DNA of 64,000 nt from Petroclostridium xylanilyticum (GTDB taxonomy: Bacteria; Bacillota; Clostridia; SK-Y3). Position numbers and translations under genes: made by a program. Each line of letters begins with the position of its first letter. Within the stretch, counting starts at the first letter, position 1. Shown piece by piece: positions 6,838-15,437 of this stretch. The notes beneath the pieces are model-generated. The model had not been told where the DNA came from. It ran no database searches and worked only from the letters and a program-made list of their open reading frames with translations. The DNA lies in NCBI RefSeq assembly GCF_002252565.1, contig NZ_NPML01000019.1, positions 310,001 to 374,000 on the forward strand, written 5' to 3'.

Positions 6838-8741
6838 CACTCTTCACCCACTCTCTGAGTTTCTCCCGTGTCTTCCAATTCATAGCCGCCTAAATCCAGT
6901 ACTTTGTTTCTAAAATCATCCGATTTCAAAATTGATATAAACTCTTGAATCTTTGGATCATCTAAGTATTCATGAGGGACTAAAAAATCATAACTTTCAT
7001 AGGCAATAGGGATAAAATCCAAGTCTAAAGCTTTTGCAGCCGAGTAAACCCCCATTCCCACATTGGCTGACCCTGTTTTTACACTTACCGCCACCGCCAT
7101 ATGTGTTGCCATTTCTCTTTTATAACCCTTTATGTCATTCGTATTGATACCCAATCTTTTACAATGATAATCTAAAAGTATTCTTGTACCTGCACCTCTC
7201 TGCCTATTAACGAAGCAGATGTCCTCCCTGATTAAATCTTCAAAATTCTTGACATTGTCTGGATTTCCTTTTTGAACTATAAAACCTTGCAGCCGTTTTA
7301 CACCTTTGATCAATGCCATCTTCCGGTCTGGAAAGTATTTTTTAATATAACTGATATTATATTCACCTGTACTTTCATCAAGTAAGTGTATTGGAGAGAT
7401 ATGACATTCCTTTCTTTTCATTGCCATGATACCGCCTATGCTTCCTACATGTCCAAATGAAAGCTTCATCTGATCTGCGATAATATCCATAATCAAGTCA
7501 TGACTTCCTATGGAGACTAGAGTACCTTTTATGCTTTCCAGCGGCTTTAACAGTTTTACCTGAATCTCTTGTCCTGCTTCTACTCCTTCACTTTGCCTCG
7601 ATATTTCAAATATGCCATCTGCTTTTACCAGACTCATTGTCGCCCCGGCTCCCCGTACTAAAGGCGTTGCAATAAGTCTCCCTTCTACGTAGCCTAACGT
7701 AACTCGCACTAACTCCTTATTCTTCAAAGAAGAAACTAACCTTTTCGAAATGGTTGCAGAAACTGTTTCTTGCATATCATGTTTTTGCCCTGTATATTTC
7801 AGTAGTAAGGGTTTAACAAATGCTTCAAAAACTAAATATGCCGACACAGGGTATCCAGGGATACCTATCACCGGTTTTTTATCTATTAGTCCCAGAATAG
7901 TTGGCTTGCCTGGCTTGATTGCTATTCCATGTGCAACAACCTGTCCCAGCTCTGCAATGACCTTTGCAGTATAATCTCTGGTTCCTGCCGAGGAACCTGC
8001 ATTCACAATTAATATTTCATTTTCTTGTACACCTTGAATAATTGCGTTTTTTAGAACTTCATAATCATCTTCACAAGGAGGATATCTGTTTGGTTTCCCT
8101 CCGTATTGGGAAACCAGGGCAGCAAAAACCCTGGAATTTGATTCTATAATTTTTCCTTCTTCTAATGCATCAAAACTTTCCACCAATTCAGAACCTGTAG
8201 GGATAATTCCTATACGAGGTTTTTTATAAACCTTTATTTTTTCGATTCCTCCTGAAATGAGTGCTCCAATATCTAAAGGTCTAATTTTATGCTTTGACGG
8301 AATAATCATTTCCCCAGCGACAATATTTTCACCAATAGGCCTTATATGCTGCCAAGGATATGCAGGAGTAATGATTTTTACTTTTCCATCATCCATTTTG
8401 ATGACATCCTCAATCATGATGACAGAATTATAAGGTTCACGAATCACATTACCTGTATTGACGTATTGAAAATCTTTTCCCTCTTCCAGAATTTTGGGGT
8501 TCATTTCTGTTATTCCATAGGTACACTCTGCTCTTACTGCAATACCATCCATCGCAGCTGCATTGTAGCTCGGGTCAGAACATCTTGCATAAACAGCCTC
8601 AAAGGTTACCCGTTCAATAGAATCAATAACATTAATTGTTTCTGAACTGATATCTTTTTCTCCTATTACTTCAAAATAATCTTTTTTAACTTGTTCTTCA
8701 TCTCTATTGGATATATATACATTGGCCCCGTCTCTATTCAC
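6837..8741 (-). CDS. MoeA fused to a periplasmic-binding-protein-like domain
   Basis: A 634-residue fusion. Residues ~1-400 are MoeA, the molybdotransferase that inserts Mo or W into adenylylated pterin (NAGSSAGTRDYTAKVI, KPGKPTILG, GIPGYPVSAYLVFEAFVKP). The rest resembles the LysR/PBP-like domain found fused to MoeA in many Clostridia and Archaea (SIGGIMAMKRKE, FVNRQRGAGTRILLDY). There is no signal peptide, so this domain acts inside the cell, perhaps as an oxyanion or pterin sensor or chaperone; that is inference. It lies 12 bp after a second, unfused moeA, so the operon carries two paralogs. Their division of labour (Mo versus W) is unknown. Confidence 0.9.
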   Translation of the reverse strand: MNRDGANVYISNRDEEQVKKDYFEVIGEKDISSETINVIDSIERVTFEAVYARCSDPSYNAAAMDGIAVRAECTYGITEMNPKILEEGKDFQYVNTGNVIREPYNSVIMIEDVIKMDDGKVKIITPAYPWQHIRPIGENIVAGEMIIPSKHKIRPLDIGALISGGIEKIKVYKKPRIGIIPTGSELVESFDALEEGKIIESNSRVFAALVSQYGGKPNRYPPCEDDYEVLKNAIIQGVQENEILIVNAGSSAGTRDYTAKVIAELGQVVAHGIAIKPGKPTILGLIDKKPVIGIPGYPVSAYLVFEAFVKPLLLKYTGQKHDMQETVSATISKRLVSSLKNKELVRVTLGYVEGRLIATPLVRGAGATMSLVKADGIFEISRQSEGVEAGQEIQVKLLKPLESIKGTLVSIGSHDLIMDIIADQMKLSFGHVGSIGGIMAMKRKECHISPIHLLDESTGEYNISYIKKYFPDRKMALIKGVKRLQGFIVQKGNPDNVKNFEDLIREDICFVNRQRGAGTRILLDYHCKRLGINTNDIKGYKREMATHMAVAVSVKTGSANVGMGVYSAAKALDLDFIPIAYESYDFLVPHEYLDDPKIQEFISILKSDDFRNKVLDLGGYELEDTGETQRVGEE

Positions 8742-8753
8742 TCTTTCATCCCC

Positions 8754-9980
8754 CTAAAGAAAATAAACATCTACTTCCTCCCCTTTATTTAATCCTTCTA
8801 TATGATCTTGAATAATAATATATCCAGAAGCTTTTGAAAGAAGAGTAATCAAACCCGACTTGCCAAAGCTTGGTACCGCATAAAGCTTTCCATCTCTTTC
8901 TTGTAAATTGACAACTTGATATGTTTCTTTCCCTGGTGAAGAATGCACATTAAAATCAAGTATAGCTTTTGTCATGTTTAGGTTTTCTTTAGCCTTCATT
9001 ATTGACTTGATAAAGTATTCTACAAAAGCTTTAAACACTATCATAGCAGAGACCGGATGTCCTGGAAGGCCAAATACTGCTTTTCCCTCTATCTCACCAA
9101 TGATAGTTGGTTTACCTGGCTTTATGGATACACCGTGAACGAAAACTCCTTTTCCTTCAAAAGAATTTATAACGTCATACGTAAAATCTCTTGTTCCCAC
9201 TGAACTGCCACCTGAAATTATAATAATATCGGAAGTGTCCATTCCTTTTTTAACTTCTCTTTTTAACAATTCAAAATCATCGTTTACAATAACCTTATTT
9301 ACAACTTCACCGCCCATTTTTTTAACCAGCATGCTTAACACGTATCCATTAATATCTCGAATTTTCCCTGGAGTTAACTCTTCATCTAAATCAATAATCT
9401 CATCTCCGGTAGAAACAATATAAACTCTTGGCTTTGCATAAACATTTACTTTTGGAATTCCTATTGCTGCCAGCACACCTATATCTTGAGGAGTAAGCTT
9501 TTTTCCCTTTTCTAACACAAACTGACCATTTTTTATATCATCACCTGCATAAATGATATTTTCTCCTACACATACGGGTTTATAGATAGCGATGGTATCT
9601 TCATCTAATTTTTCAATATGTTCTATCATGACTACACTATCCGCCCCTTCTGGAATCATTCCTCCCGTAGGCACATATACAGCCTCCCCTGCCGATACTT
9701 GAAGAGCCGTTTTTTCACCCATTGATACCGTTCCGACTACTTTTAAGAAACTCGGCATAAAATCACTTGTTCCATGGCTGTCAGAACTTTGAATTGCGTA
9801 TCCGTCTACTGTAGATCTGTTAAATTGGGGAACTGCAACAGGCGATATAATATCTTGAGCTAAAATCCTATCGAATGAATCTATAATATCTACGCTTTCT
9901 ATAGATAAGGTAAAGCTTGCAAACACTGCAGCTAACCTTTCTTTTACCTCATTCACCGAAAGCACTTTTAAAAATCTCAT
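8754..9980 (-). CDS. moeA: molybdopterin/tungstopterin molybdotransferase MoeA
   Basis: A 408-residue standard-length MoeA with SGGSSVGTRDFTYDVI, SIKPGKPTIIGEIEGKAVFGLPGHPVSAM and N-terminal FNRSTVDGYAIQSSD. It hydrolyses adenylylated molybdopterin and inserts the metal. The first ATG (9980) lies inside the 3' end of the ABC ATPase gene, 32 bp of overlap, with GGGAGGG about 12 nt upstream. Together with the fused paralog it suggests specialised metal insertion, most likely tungsten here. Confidence 0.93.
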   Translation of the reverse strand: MRFLKVLSVNEVKERLAAVFASFTLSIESVDIIDSFDRILAQDIISPVAVPQFNRSTVDGYAIQSSDSHGTSDFMPSFLKVVGTVSMGEKTALQVSAGEAVYVPTGGMIPEGADSVVMIEHIEKLDEDTIAIYKPVCVGENIIYAGDDIKNGQFVLEKGKKLTPQDIGVLAAIGIPKVNVYAKPRVYIVSTGDEIIDLDEELTPGKIRDINGYVLSMLVKKMGGEVVNKVIVNDDFELLKREVKKGMDTSDIIIISGGSSVGTRDFTYDVINSFEGKGVFVHGVSIKPGKPTIIGEIEGKAVFGLPGHPVSAMIVFKAFVEYFIKSIMKAKENLNMTKAILDFNVHSSPGKETYQVVNLQERDGKLYAVPSFGKSGLITLLSKASGYIIIQDHIEGLNKGEEVDVYFL

Positions 9981-10614
9981 TTGGTCTATCTACCCTCCCG
10001 TTTTTCAAATATATAACTTTATCACAAATTCGTTTAGCCTGTCTAGTATTGTGGGTAATCATAACAACGGTAGCCCCTATTTCTCTGTTAAAGTTTATGA
10101 TTTGGCGTTCAAAGTCCTCCACTGTATCTGAATCTATGTTCGAAGCAGGTTCATCCAAAAGCAATATCTGCGGTTTAAAGATCAATGCTCTTGCGAATGC
10201 CACTTTTTGGCTTTCACCACCGGATAATAAATGTGCTTTTTTATTCCTTAATTCTGCAATCCCCAGTTTTTTTAAAATATCTTCTACTTCTTTTTCCCGC
10301 TGAGACTTGGGAATGCCTCTAATTTTTAAAGGATATTCGATATTTTCATATACACTTCTTCTAAGTAGATATGATTTTTGAAAGACCAACGTCATTTTTT
10401 TCAACACATCTTCATCCAGATTTTTATTATCATATCTTACGCTACCGGAATACCTCTGATCCAGTCCACTAATAATGTTTAAAAGAGTGCTTTTACCTGC
10501 TCCGTTTGGACCAACCAAACCTGTTATTTTCCCATTTGGAAAATTTAAATGTTCAATATCTAAAATCAGTTTATCGTTATAAAATTTTTTTAAATTACGA
10601 ATCGATATCTGCAA
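9949..10614 (-). CDS. tupC: tungstate ABC transporter ATP-binding protein
   Basis: A 221-residue ABC ATPase: Walker A GPNGAGKST at residues 35-43, signature LSGGESQKVAFARAL, Walker B ILLLDEPASNID, and switch His in VVMITHNT. It lacks the C-terminal oxyanion-sensing domain of ModC, as expected for the shorter Tup/Wtp ATPases. The tungstate assignment rests on TupA and TupB in the same operon. It is separated from tupB by the radical-SAM gene, an unusual split of the three transporter genes. Confidence 0.9.
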   Translation of the reverse strand: MQISIRNLKKFYNDKLILDIEHLNFPNGKITGLVGPNGAGKSTLLNIISGLDQRYSGSVRYDNKNLDEDVLKKMTLVFQKSYLLRRSVYENIEYPLKIRGIPKSQREKEVEDILKKLGIAELRNKKAHLLSGGESQKVAFARALIFKPQILLLDEPASNIDSDTVEDFERQIINFNREIGATVVMITHNTRQAKRICDKVIYLKNGRVDRPNEIFKSAFGE

Positions 10615-10683
10615 TTTTCTCCCTCATTTTATTATGAAAATAACATATCAAAGTAAATAGTTTTAACGTTTATCTTATTCTCT

Positions 10684-11964
10684 TTATGGGCATTGTATAA
10701 ATCCATGTGCCCAGAGACAAGCACCACAAACAGGAAAAGTATTGCCAAAACAATCTTTCTTGTTTGATTGAAGATTATCACATCCTCCACAGCTATGACA
10801 TGGCGAAAAGTCAAACGCATCTACTTTTTCTCTAAAACTTAAATATTCTTCTGAATTCCAAATATCTTTTAAACTTATTGCAGTGATATCTCCTAGAATA
10901 TATGCGTCTATACATCTCTCAAAATCATGTATGTAGGTTGTATACGAATGAAGCAGCCCCATACACGGGACAACTTTACCATCCCATCTTATAAAGGTAC
11001 ACCGCTCTTTAATAAACTTGCAGGTCTGAGTACTAATATTTAACCTATGATTCAATAAAGAGATGTTATGATTAAACTTAAACAAAGAACATAGTGCTTC
11101 TTGTGTAATATTATTGATTGGTATTCTTGGAATATTAATCATTGGTTCTACAGAGGCATAAACCATTGGGTCAATACTGACTATATCTTCATACAACATT
11201 TGTTCTCTCATGCTTTTATCATAAGGTAAAACATTGCTGACTGAGATCTTTTTTGCTCCAACACGCCAAGCTAAATGAGGTATTTTTTTTAAATCGTTAA
11301 CGTTTCCTTTCGTAACGACAAAGGCAATTCCTACCTCAATCTTGTGAGAACTTCCTTTATTAGCTTTTTCTAGATATCTTAGGCTATTAACAATTTGATT
11401 AAAATTCGCCCCCTTTCTTACATCTTCAAAATTATCTACATTTACACCATCGAAAGATACCCATAAAGTATCCAATCTATTTTCTATTAGCCCATTAATA
11501 AACTTTTCATCTAATAATGTTCCATTTGTCACCATCGCTACTTTCAAGCCTAAAGATTTGATCCTGCCAATCATATACAATATATCCTTATGATAAGTGG
11601 GTTCTCCGAAACCGCCAAACATTACGGATTGTATATCTTCAAAATCTTTTAACTGTTCAACCAATCTATCAAATATTTTAATATCCATTTCTCCCATTGG
11701 CTCATCCCAATTATTTCTTATACATGTTTTACAAGCCAGATTACATTTGGATGTAGGTTCAATATATACTTTTGCAAGACTATGTATATTTGCTAACAAC
11801 TCAACCCTATCTTCTCTTAAAATCAGCTTTGCTTTTGATGCATTAGTTAAACCTAGTTTCTTAAGAACTGCTTTTGGTATTGTAAGAAAGCCCTCTTTGG
11901 TTATCGTAATATTATAAAAATCCTCACCTAAATTTATATCATTATTTGTCTTTTTAGTAGTCAT
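10684..11964 (-). CDS. radical SAM protein, probable tungsten-oxidoreductase maturase
   Basis: A 426-residue protein. Residues ~17-60 form an AbrB/SpoVT-like strand-swapped segment (ITKEGFLTIPKAVLKKLG). The radical-SAM motif CNLACKTC (C74, C78, C81) follows, then a long barrel and a Cys-rich C-terminus (CHSCGGC...C...CGAC...C) like the auxiliary-cluster SPASM/Twitch regions. This layout fits the family annotated as tungsten cofactor oxidoreductase radical SAM maturase, which accompanies AOR-type enzymes. Its reaction is not known to me. An AOR gene lies about 17 kb upstream under what looks like the same regulator. The gene sits between tupB and tupC. Confidence 0.8.
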   Translation of the reverse strand: MTTKKTNNDINLGEDFYNITITKEGFLTIPKAVLKKLGLTNASKAKLILREDRVELLANIHSLAKVYIEPTSKCNLACKTCIRNNWDEPMGEMDIKIFDRLVEQLKDFEDIQSVMFGGFGEPTYHKDILYMIGRIKSLGLKVAMVTNGTLLDEKFINGLIENRLDTLWVSFDGVNVDNFEDVRKGANFNQIVNSLRYLEKANKGSSHKIEVGIAFVVTKGNVNDLKKIPHLAWRVGAKKISVSNVLPYDKSMREQMLYEDIVSIDPMVYASVEPMINIPRIPINNITQEALCSLFKFNHNISLLNHRLNISTQTCKFIKERCTFIRWDGKVVPCMGLLHSYTTYIHDFERCIDAYILGDITAISLKDIWNSEEYLSFREKVDAFDFSPCHSCGGCDNLQSNKKDCFGNTFPVCGACLWAHGFIQCP

Positions 11965-12008
11965 TTAGTTAAATTCCCCCTCGATAATATTGTTGGCAAT
12001 AAAGTAAG

Positions 12009-12704
12009 CTATCTTATTTCCGTTTCCCTAAAGGAATAAATCGTACTATTTATTAATAAAGAAATCAATAAAAGTATCAACCCGAGCGCTATCGCCATTG
12101 TATAATTGCCCATAGAGTTCCACATAGCAATGGACGTCGTTATTACTCTTGTGTGCCCTTTTATGTTACCTCCCACCATCATTACTGCTCCTACTTCAGA
12201 AATCGCTCTGGAAAAAGCTGCTACTATATTTATAAATAAATCCAACTCTAACTCTTTAATAACCAGCACTATCACTTGAACCGGACTAGCACCCAAAGTA
12301 ATTCCTAATTTTTCAATCTCTTTTCCCCTGTTTCTAACTAGGTTATATGTTAATCCCAATGTAAGAGGGGTAACAAGTATGGTCTGCGCTATAATCATCG
12401 CTATAGGAGTATATAACAGCTTTAGAAAACCTAAAGGCCCTCTTCTTGAAAGTGCAATAGACACCACCAGTCCCACAAGCACCGAGGGTGTACTCATCAA
12501 TGTGTGCAGAATCCTCGCAAACAATCTCTCCCCTTTAAAATGCTTAAGACCTAGCCAAACTGCTAAAGGGATAGATATCACTGAAGAAATAATAGTAGAG
12601 AGAGAAGATACAATTAAAGACAGCAAAACGATTTTATAAAGTTCCATATCAAATGAAAATATCAATTTTAAAGCATGCACTATCCCTTCTGCTATATAAT
12701 CCAT
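12009..12704 (-). CDS. tupB: tungstate ABC transporter permease
   Basis: A 231-residue inner-membrane protein with five or six hydrophobic helices and the permease coupling loop near EIEKLGITLGASPVQVIVLV. Motifs SISLAV-like and AAFSRAISEVGAVMMVGGNIKGHTRV match the TupB/WtpB group. It forms the channel with TupA and TupC for high-affinity tungstate import. It starts 66 bp after tupA; unlike other transporter operons in this window there is no stem-loop in that gap. Confidence 0.92.
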   Translation of the reverse strand: MDYIAEGIVHALKLIFSFDMELYKIVLLSLIVSSLSTIISSVISIPLAVWLGLKHFKGERLFARILHTLMSTPSVLVGLVVSIALSRRGPLGFLKLLYTPIAMIIAQTILVTPLTLGLTYNLVRNRGKEIEKLGITLGASPVQVIVLVIKELELDLFINIVAAFSRAISEVGAVMMVGGNIKGHTRVITTSIAMWNSMGNYTMAIALGLILLLISLLINSTIYSFRETEIR

Positions 12705-12770
12705 CTTCTCTCCCCCTCTCTAATCTAAAAAAATTTTTAATATTTCTTTTCTCACCGTTATGATGTTTCC

Positions 12771-13667
12771 TTACTTCTTGGCATTCGGCGTAAATAACGG
12801 TTCACCAAACTTATCTTTGCCGAATTCACCAATCATTTTCTGTGCTTTTTCTGAAAGAATCCAATTTACAAATTGCTCAGCACCTTCACGGTTTATATTT
12901 TTATTCTTTTCCGGATTTACCGCAATCACTCCATATTGGTTGAACAGTCTACCATCCTTTTCCACTACAATTTCAAGGTCTAATGTGCCTTTCATGCTCA
13001 AATAAGTAGCTCTGTCAGTTAAAGTATAAGCATTCACATCATCTGCCATCTTCAAAACTTCTCCCATTCCGCTGCCAGCTGATACGTAAAAGTCACCTTT
13101 AGGCTCAATACCTGATGCTTTCCAATGCGAGAGTTCATTTTGATGCGTCCCTGATTGGTCTCCTCTTGATATAAATTTGTATTGGTTTTGATTGATCAAT
13201 TTAAAACTCTCAACAATATTGTTTGGGCACTTTTCCTTCAGTTTTAGAGGATCATCCTTGGGTCCTACCAACACAAAGTCATTGTACATTACATCAAATC
13301 TTTCAAGGCCATGACCTTCCTTCACAAATTGCTCTTCTGAAGATTTTGCATGAACCAAAAGCACGTCTGCTTCTCCATCTTTCCCCATTTGAAGTGCCTT
13401 TCCTGTTCCTACCGCTATTACTTTTACTTGTATATTTGTATCTTTTTCAAATGCAGGCAGCAGGTAATCCAAAAGCCCGCTGTCCCTTGTGCTTGTAGTA
13501 GTGGCTAAAATAATACTAGATGGCTGCTGACTTTCTTTTCCCGTTTCATTGCCAGCAGCAGGTGTTTCATTCACAGGAGCAGGTGACTCCTTGGTAGCTG
13601 CAACAGAACATCCTGCAAATATAGTTATAATAAGAATCATTGTTATTATTGCGCACGTTCTCTTCAT
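12771..13667 (-). CDS. tupA: tungstate-binding lipoprotein TupA
   Basis: 298 residues from the ATG at 13667, which follows GAGAGGAG by 7 nt; upstream codons in the same frame lack a ribosome binding site and precede the signal peptide. A lipoprotein signal (MKRTCAIITMILIITIFAGC) is followed by a Pro/Glu-rich linker and the oxyanion-binding motif ATTTSTRDSGLLDYLLPAF, characteristic of TupA. A second conserved stretch, SRGDQSGTHQNELSHWK, also matches. The protein captures tungstate outside the membrane. Expression is probably gated by the riboswitch and terminator immediately upstream. Confidence 0.95.
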   Translation of the reverse strand: MKRTCAIITMILIITIFAGCSVAATKESPAPVNETPAAGNETGKESQQPSSIILATTTSTRDSGLLDYLLPAFEKDTNIQVKVIAVGTGKALQMGKDGEADVLLVHAKSSEEQFVKEGHGLERFDVMYNDFVLVGPKDDPLKLKEKCPNNIVESFKLINQNQYKFISRGDQSGTHQNELSHWKASGIEPKGDFYVSAGSGMGEVLKMADDVNAYTLTDRATYLSMKGTLDLEIVVEKDGRLFNQYGVIAVNPEKNKNINREGAEQFVNWILSEKAQKMIGEFGKDKFGEPLFTPNAKK

Positions 13668-13700
13668 AGATGGACTCCTCTCAAATTCTATTTTTATATA

Positions 13701-13725
13701 AAAAAAAACAACCCTGAAGGATTGT
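13701..13725 (-). terminator. intrinsic terminator in the tupA leader (attenuator)
   Basis: Reading minus, ACAATCC-TTCA-GGGTTGT is a stable hairpin followed by eight T residues (13708-13701). It lies between the Moco-type riboswitch and the tupA ribosome binding site, the expected position of a riboswitch expression platform. Confidence 0.85.
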
Positions 13726-13805
13726 ATTTTGACAAGTTTATTCACATACAGCATTTAATAAAAACTATTGTTCTTATCATTGATACTATATGAAAACGAA
13801 GAGTC

Positions 13806-13908
13806 AAAATAATCCTTTCCAAATAAGGGAGGCAAAAAGATTTCTCTTTTTACCCATTGGCATACCATTCATGGTACCAACACTTTAGAATGGCAGCTCG
13901 GATATTTT
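13806..13908 (-). ncRNA. molybdenum/tungsten cofactor (Moco-type) riboswitch
   Basis: Minus-strand elements in order: closing stem P1 (AAAATATCC at 13908-13900 with GGATTATTTT at 13815-13806), CCGAGC, a stem GCCATT/AATGGG enclosing hairpin GGTACCAT-GA-ATGGTATGCC, hairpin AAAAAGA-GAAA-TCTTTTT with a GNRA tetraloop, then GCCTCCC and GGAAAGG. These blocks and their order fit the Moco riboswitch family described for molybdenum and tungsten cofactor genes. Placement before tupA and a terminator supports a ligand-off design. It is recognised by eye, not by covariance model. Confidence 0.78.
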
Positions 13909-13932
13909 GAGCTTATTCAATTAAACCCTAAA

Positions 13933-14424
13933 TCATTGTCTTGCACACTCGGCAGTTTTTCCAAGCAATATTTCCAAACCATGTTGTATACTATCCATTA
14001 CATACTCCAACGACTCTTTTACCGCTTTTGGACTTCCCGGAAGGTTTAATATCACTGTTTTCCCACGAATGCCGCATACGCCTCTGGAAAGCATTGCTCT
14101 GGGGGTAAAAGCAAGGCTGTAAGCACGTATTGCTTCTGCAACACCCGGTACCTCACGCTCAATTACACTCTTTGTAGCTTCAGGTGTTATATCCCTTTCA
14201 CTAAATCCTGTTCCCCCGGTTGTAAGGATCAGGTTAGCCTTTAGAGTGTCAGCCATATAGATCATCTCTCTGCTTAATTGTTCGTAATCATCCGGCAATA
14301 CCACATATCTTATTACAATGTAGCCTTTCTCACTTAAAATATCTTGAATTACTTTGCCGCTTTCATCGACCCTTTGTCCTTGAGCGCCTTTGTCACTTGC
14401 TGTAATTATTCCAACAGAAAACAT
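13933..14424 (-). CDS. moaB: molybdopterin adenylyltransferase-type protein MoaB/MogA
   Basis: A 163-residue protein with ITTGGTGFSERDITPEA-type core (LTTGGTGFSERDITPEAT), LSRGVCGIRGKTVILNLPGSPKA and N-terminal GIITASDKGAQGQRVDESG. The family adenylylates molybdopterin before MoeA inserts the metal. It is separated from tupA by the riboswitch leader. No convincing sigma-70 promoter is visible between moaB and the riboswitch, so moaB and tupABC probably share the sigma-54 promoter at 14513-14529. The ribosome binding site is AGGAGG. Confidence 0.93.
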   Translation of the reverse strand: MFSVGIITASDKGAQGQRVDESGKVIQDILSEKGYIVIRYVVLPDDYEQLSREMIYMADTLKANLILTTGGTGFSERDITPEATKSVIEREVPGVAEAIRAYSLAFTPRAMLSRGVCGIRGKTVILNLPGSPKAVKESLEYVMDSIQHGLEILLGKTAECARQ

Positions 14425-14464
14425 CTATAAACCTCCTAAAGAGTATCCATACTACCTGTATGTT

Positions 14465-14500
14465 TGTAAAAAGAACAATTGCAATCGTTCTTTTTTTACA
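14465..14500. terminator. long palindrome in the moaB leader
   Basis: TGTAAAAA...AGAAC-GATTGCAATT-GTTCT...TTTTTACA is almost fully self-complementary with A/T-rich outer arms. It lies between the sigma-54 promoter and the moaB start. On either strand it could terminate transcription or act as a leader stem-loop. Confidence 0.5.
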
Positions 14501-14512
14501 TTAATAATATAC

Positions 14513-14529
14513 TGCAAAATCGATGCCAA
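14513..14529 (-). promoter_or_regulatory. sigma-54 promoter upstream of moaB
   Basis: TTGGCATCGATTTTGCA on the minus strand has the invariant GG and GC separated by exactly 10 nt. It is about 90 nt upstream of the moaB ATG. Activator-type palindromes lie 50-155 bp further upstream. Two near-identical promoters occur at 23.6 and 32.7 kb. Confidence 0.85.
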
Positions 14530-14579
14530 AATTGAAGCCTTGATAATTAAGCCTTTTCCTAAAATCAATGAATTATAAG

Positions 14580-14667
14580 TTCCCATTATGGTAATTAATG
14601 ATTAAACGTGCCCATGTGGTAACAAAAATTCAAATTCCCATTATGGGAATTTGCCCCATAATGGGAA
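14580..14667. promoter_or_regulatory. activator-binding palindromes upstream of moaB
   Basis: Three copies of the palindrome are clear: 14580-14594 (TTCCCATTATGGTAA), 14635-14649 (TTCCCATTATGGGAA) and 14653-14667 (GCCCCATAATGGGAA); a weaker one lies near 14615. The upstream pair is offset by 18 bp, close to two helical turns. They match sites upstream of the two other sigma-54 promoters. Confidence 0.75.
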
Positions 14668-14699
14668 TTTGCGTTACAATATACTCCAACATTATGTAA

Positions 14700-15377
14700 T
14701 TATAAGTGTATAACATTATATTCATTCTCTAACACATTAATAAATAAAAGTTTTTTTCTCAATAACTCCCCTCGTCCAGTTAGTATCTTAATCACTTCGC
14801 TTACTTGAATTGATGCAATGAGTGGCGGACCAAAGGTAGGGGTTCCTATTTTTTCTTTTGACTTTTCCATCGGTATATTTCTATATATTTTGTTTAATGT
14901 CCTATCTCCGGGGAAAATAGTAGTTGCCTGTCCATACCACCCGCCAATAGCACCATGGACGAAAGGTATTGATGACTCTTCTGACAGTTCTTGAAGGATT
15001 AATCTTGTTTGAACATTGTCCAAGCAATCCACAATCACATCATGCCCTGAAATGATTTCTTTACCATTTTCTTTGGTAAAATTTCCATAAATAGGAGCAA
15101 CCTGTACCGAAGAATTTACAATCCTCATTCTTTCCTGAGCAATAAAAACTTTTTCTTTACCTATATTTATTTCATTTGATAATAGCTGGCGATTAAGATT
15201 AGATAATTCGAATACATCCTTATCAACTGCTGTAATAGAACTGACCCCTATTCTTCCTAACATTTCTACTACATATCCGCCTAAACCGCCACATCCTATT
15301 ACGCACACCTTACTGTTTTGAACTTTGTCATTTTCTTCCGGAGATAAAGTACCAATATTTCTGCTGTATCGCTCCAT
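14700..15377 (-). CDS. MoeB/HesA/ThiF-family E1-like adenylyltransferase
   Basis: 225 residues from the ATG at 15377, which has AGGAAAG upstream; a TTG two codons earlier is possible. The Rossmann motif CVIGCGGLGGYVVEMLGRIG, the DKDVFELSNLNRQ segment with the adenylation Arg, and VDCLDNVQTR are typical of proteins that adenylate the C-terminal Gly-Gly of MoaD or ThiS. No CxxC zinc pairs of classical MoeB are visible, so HesA-like is the safer name. The likely partner is the MoaD-like protein at 30462-30740. It is the last gene of the aldolase-TRAP-SDR block. Confidence 0.85.
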   Translation of the reverse strand: MERYSRNIGTLSPEENDKVQNSKVCVIGCGGLGGYVVEMLGRIGVSSITAVDKDVFELSNLNRQLLSNEINIGKEKVFIAQERMRIVNSSVQVAPIYGNFTKENGKEIISGHDVIVDCLDNVQTRLILQELSEESSIPFVHGAIGGWYGQATTIFPGDRTLNKIYRNIPMEKSKEKIGTPTFGPPLIASIQVSEVIKILTGRGELLRKKLLFINVLENEYNVIHL

Positions 15378-15437
15378 AATCAATCTTTCCTCATCCTTTA
15401 AAATATAGGTTATACGCCAACTAGCTTTTCACACTTT

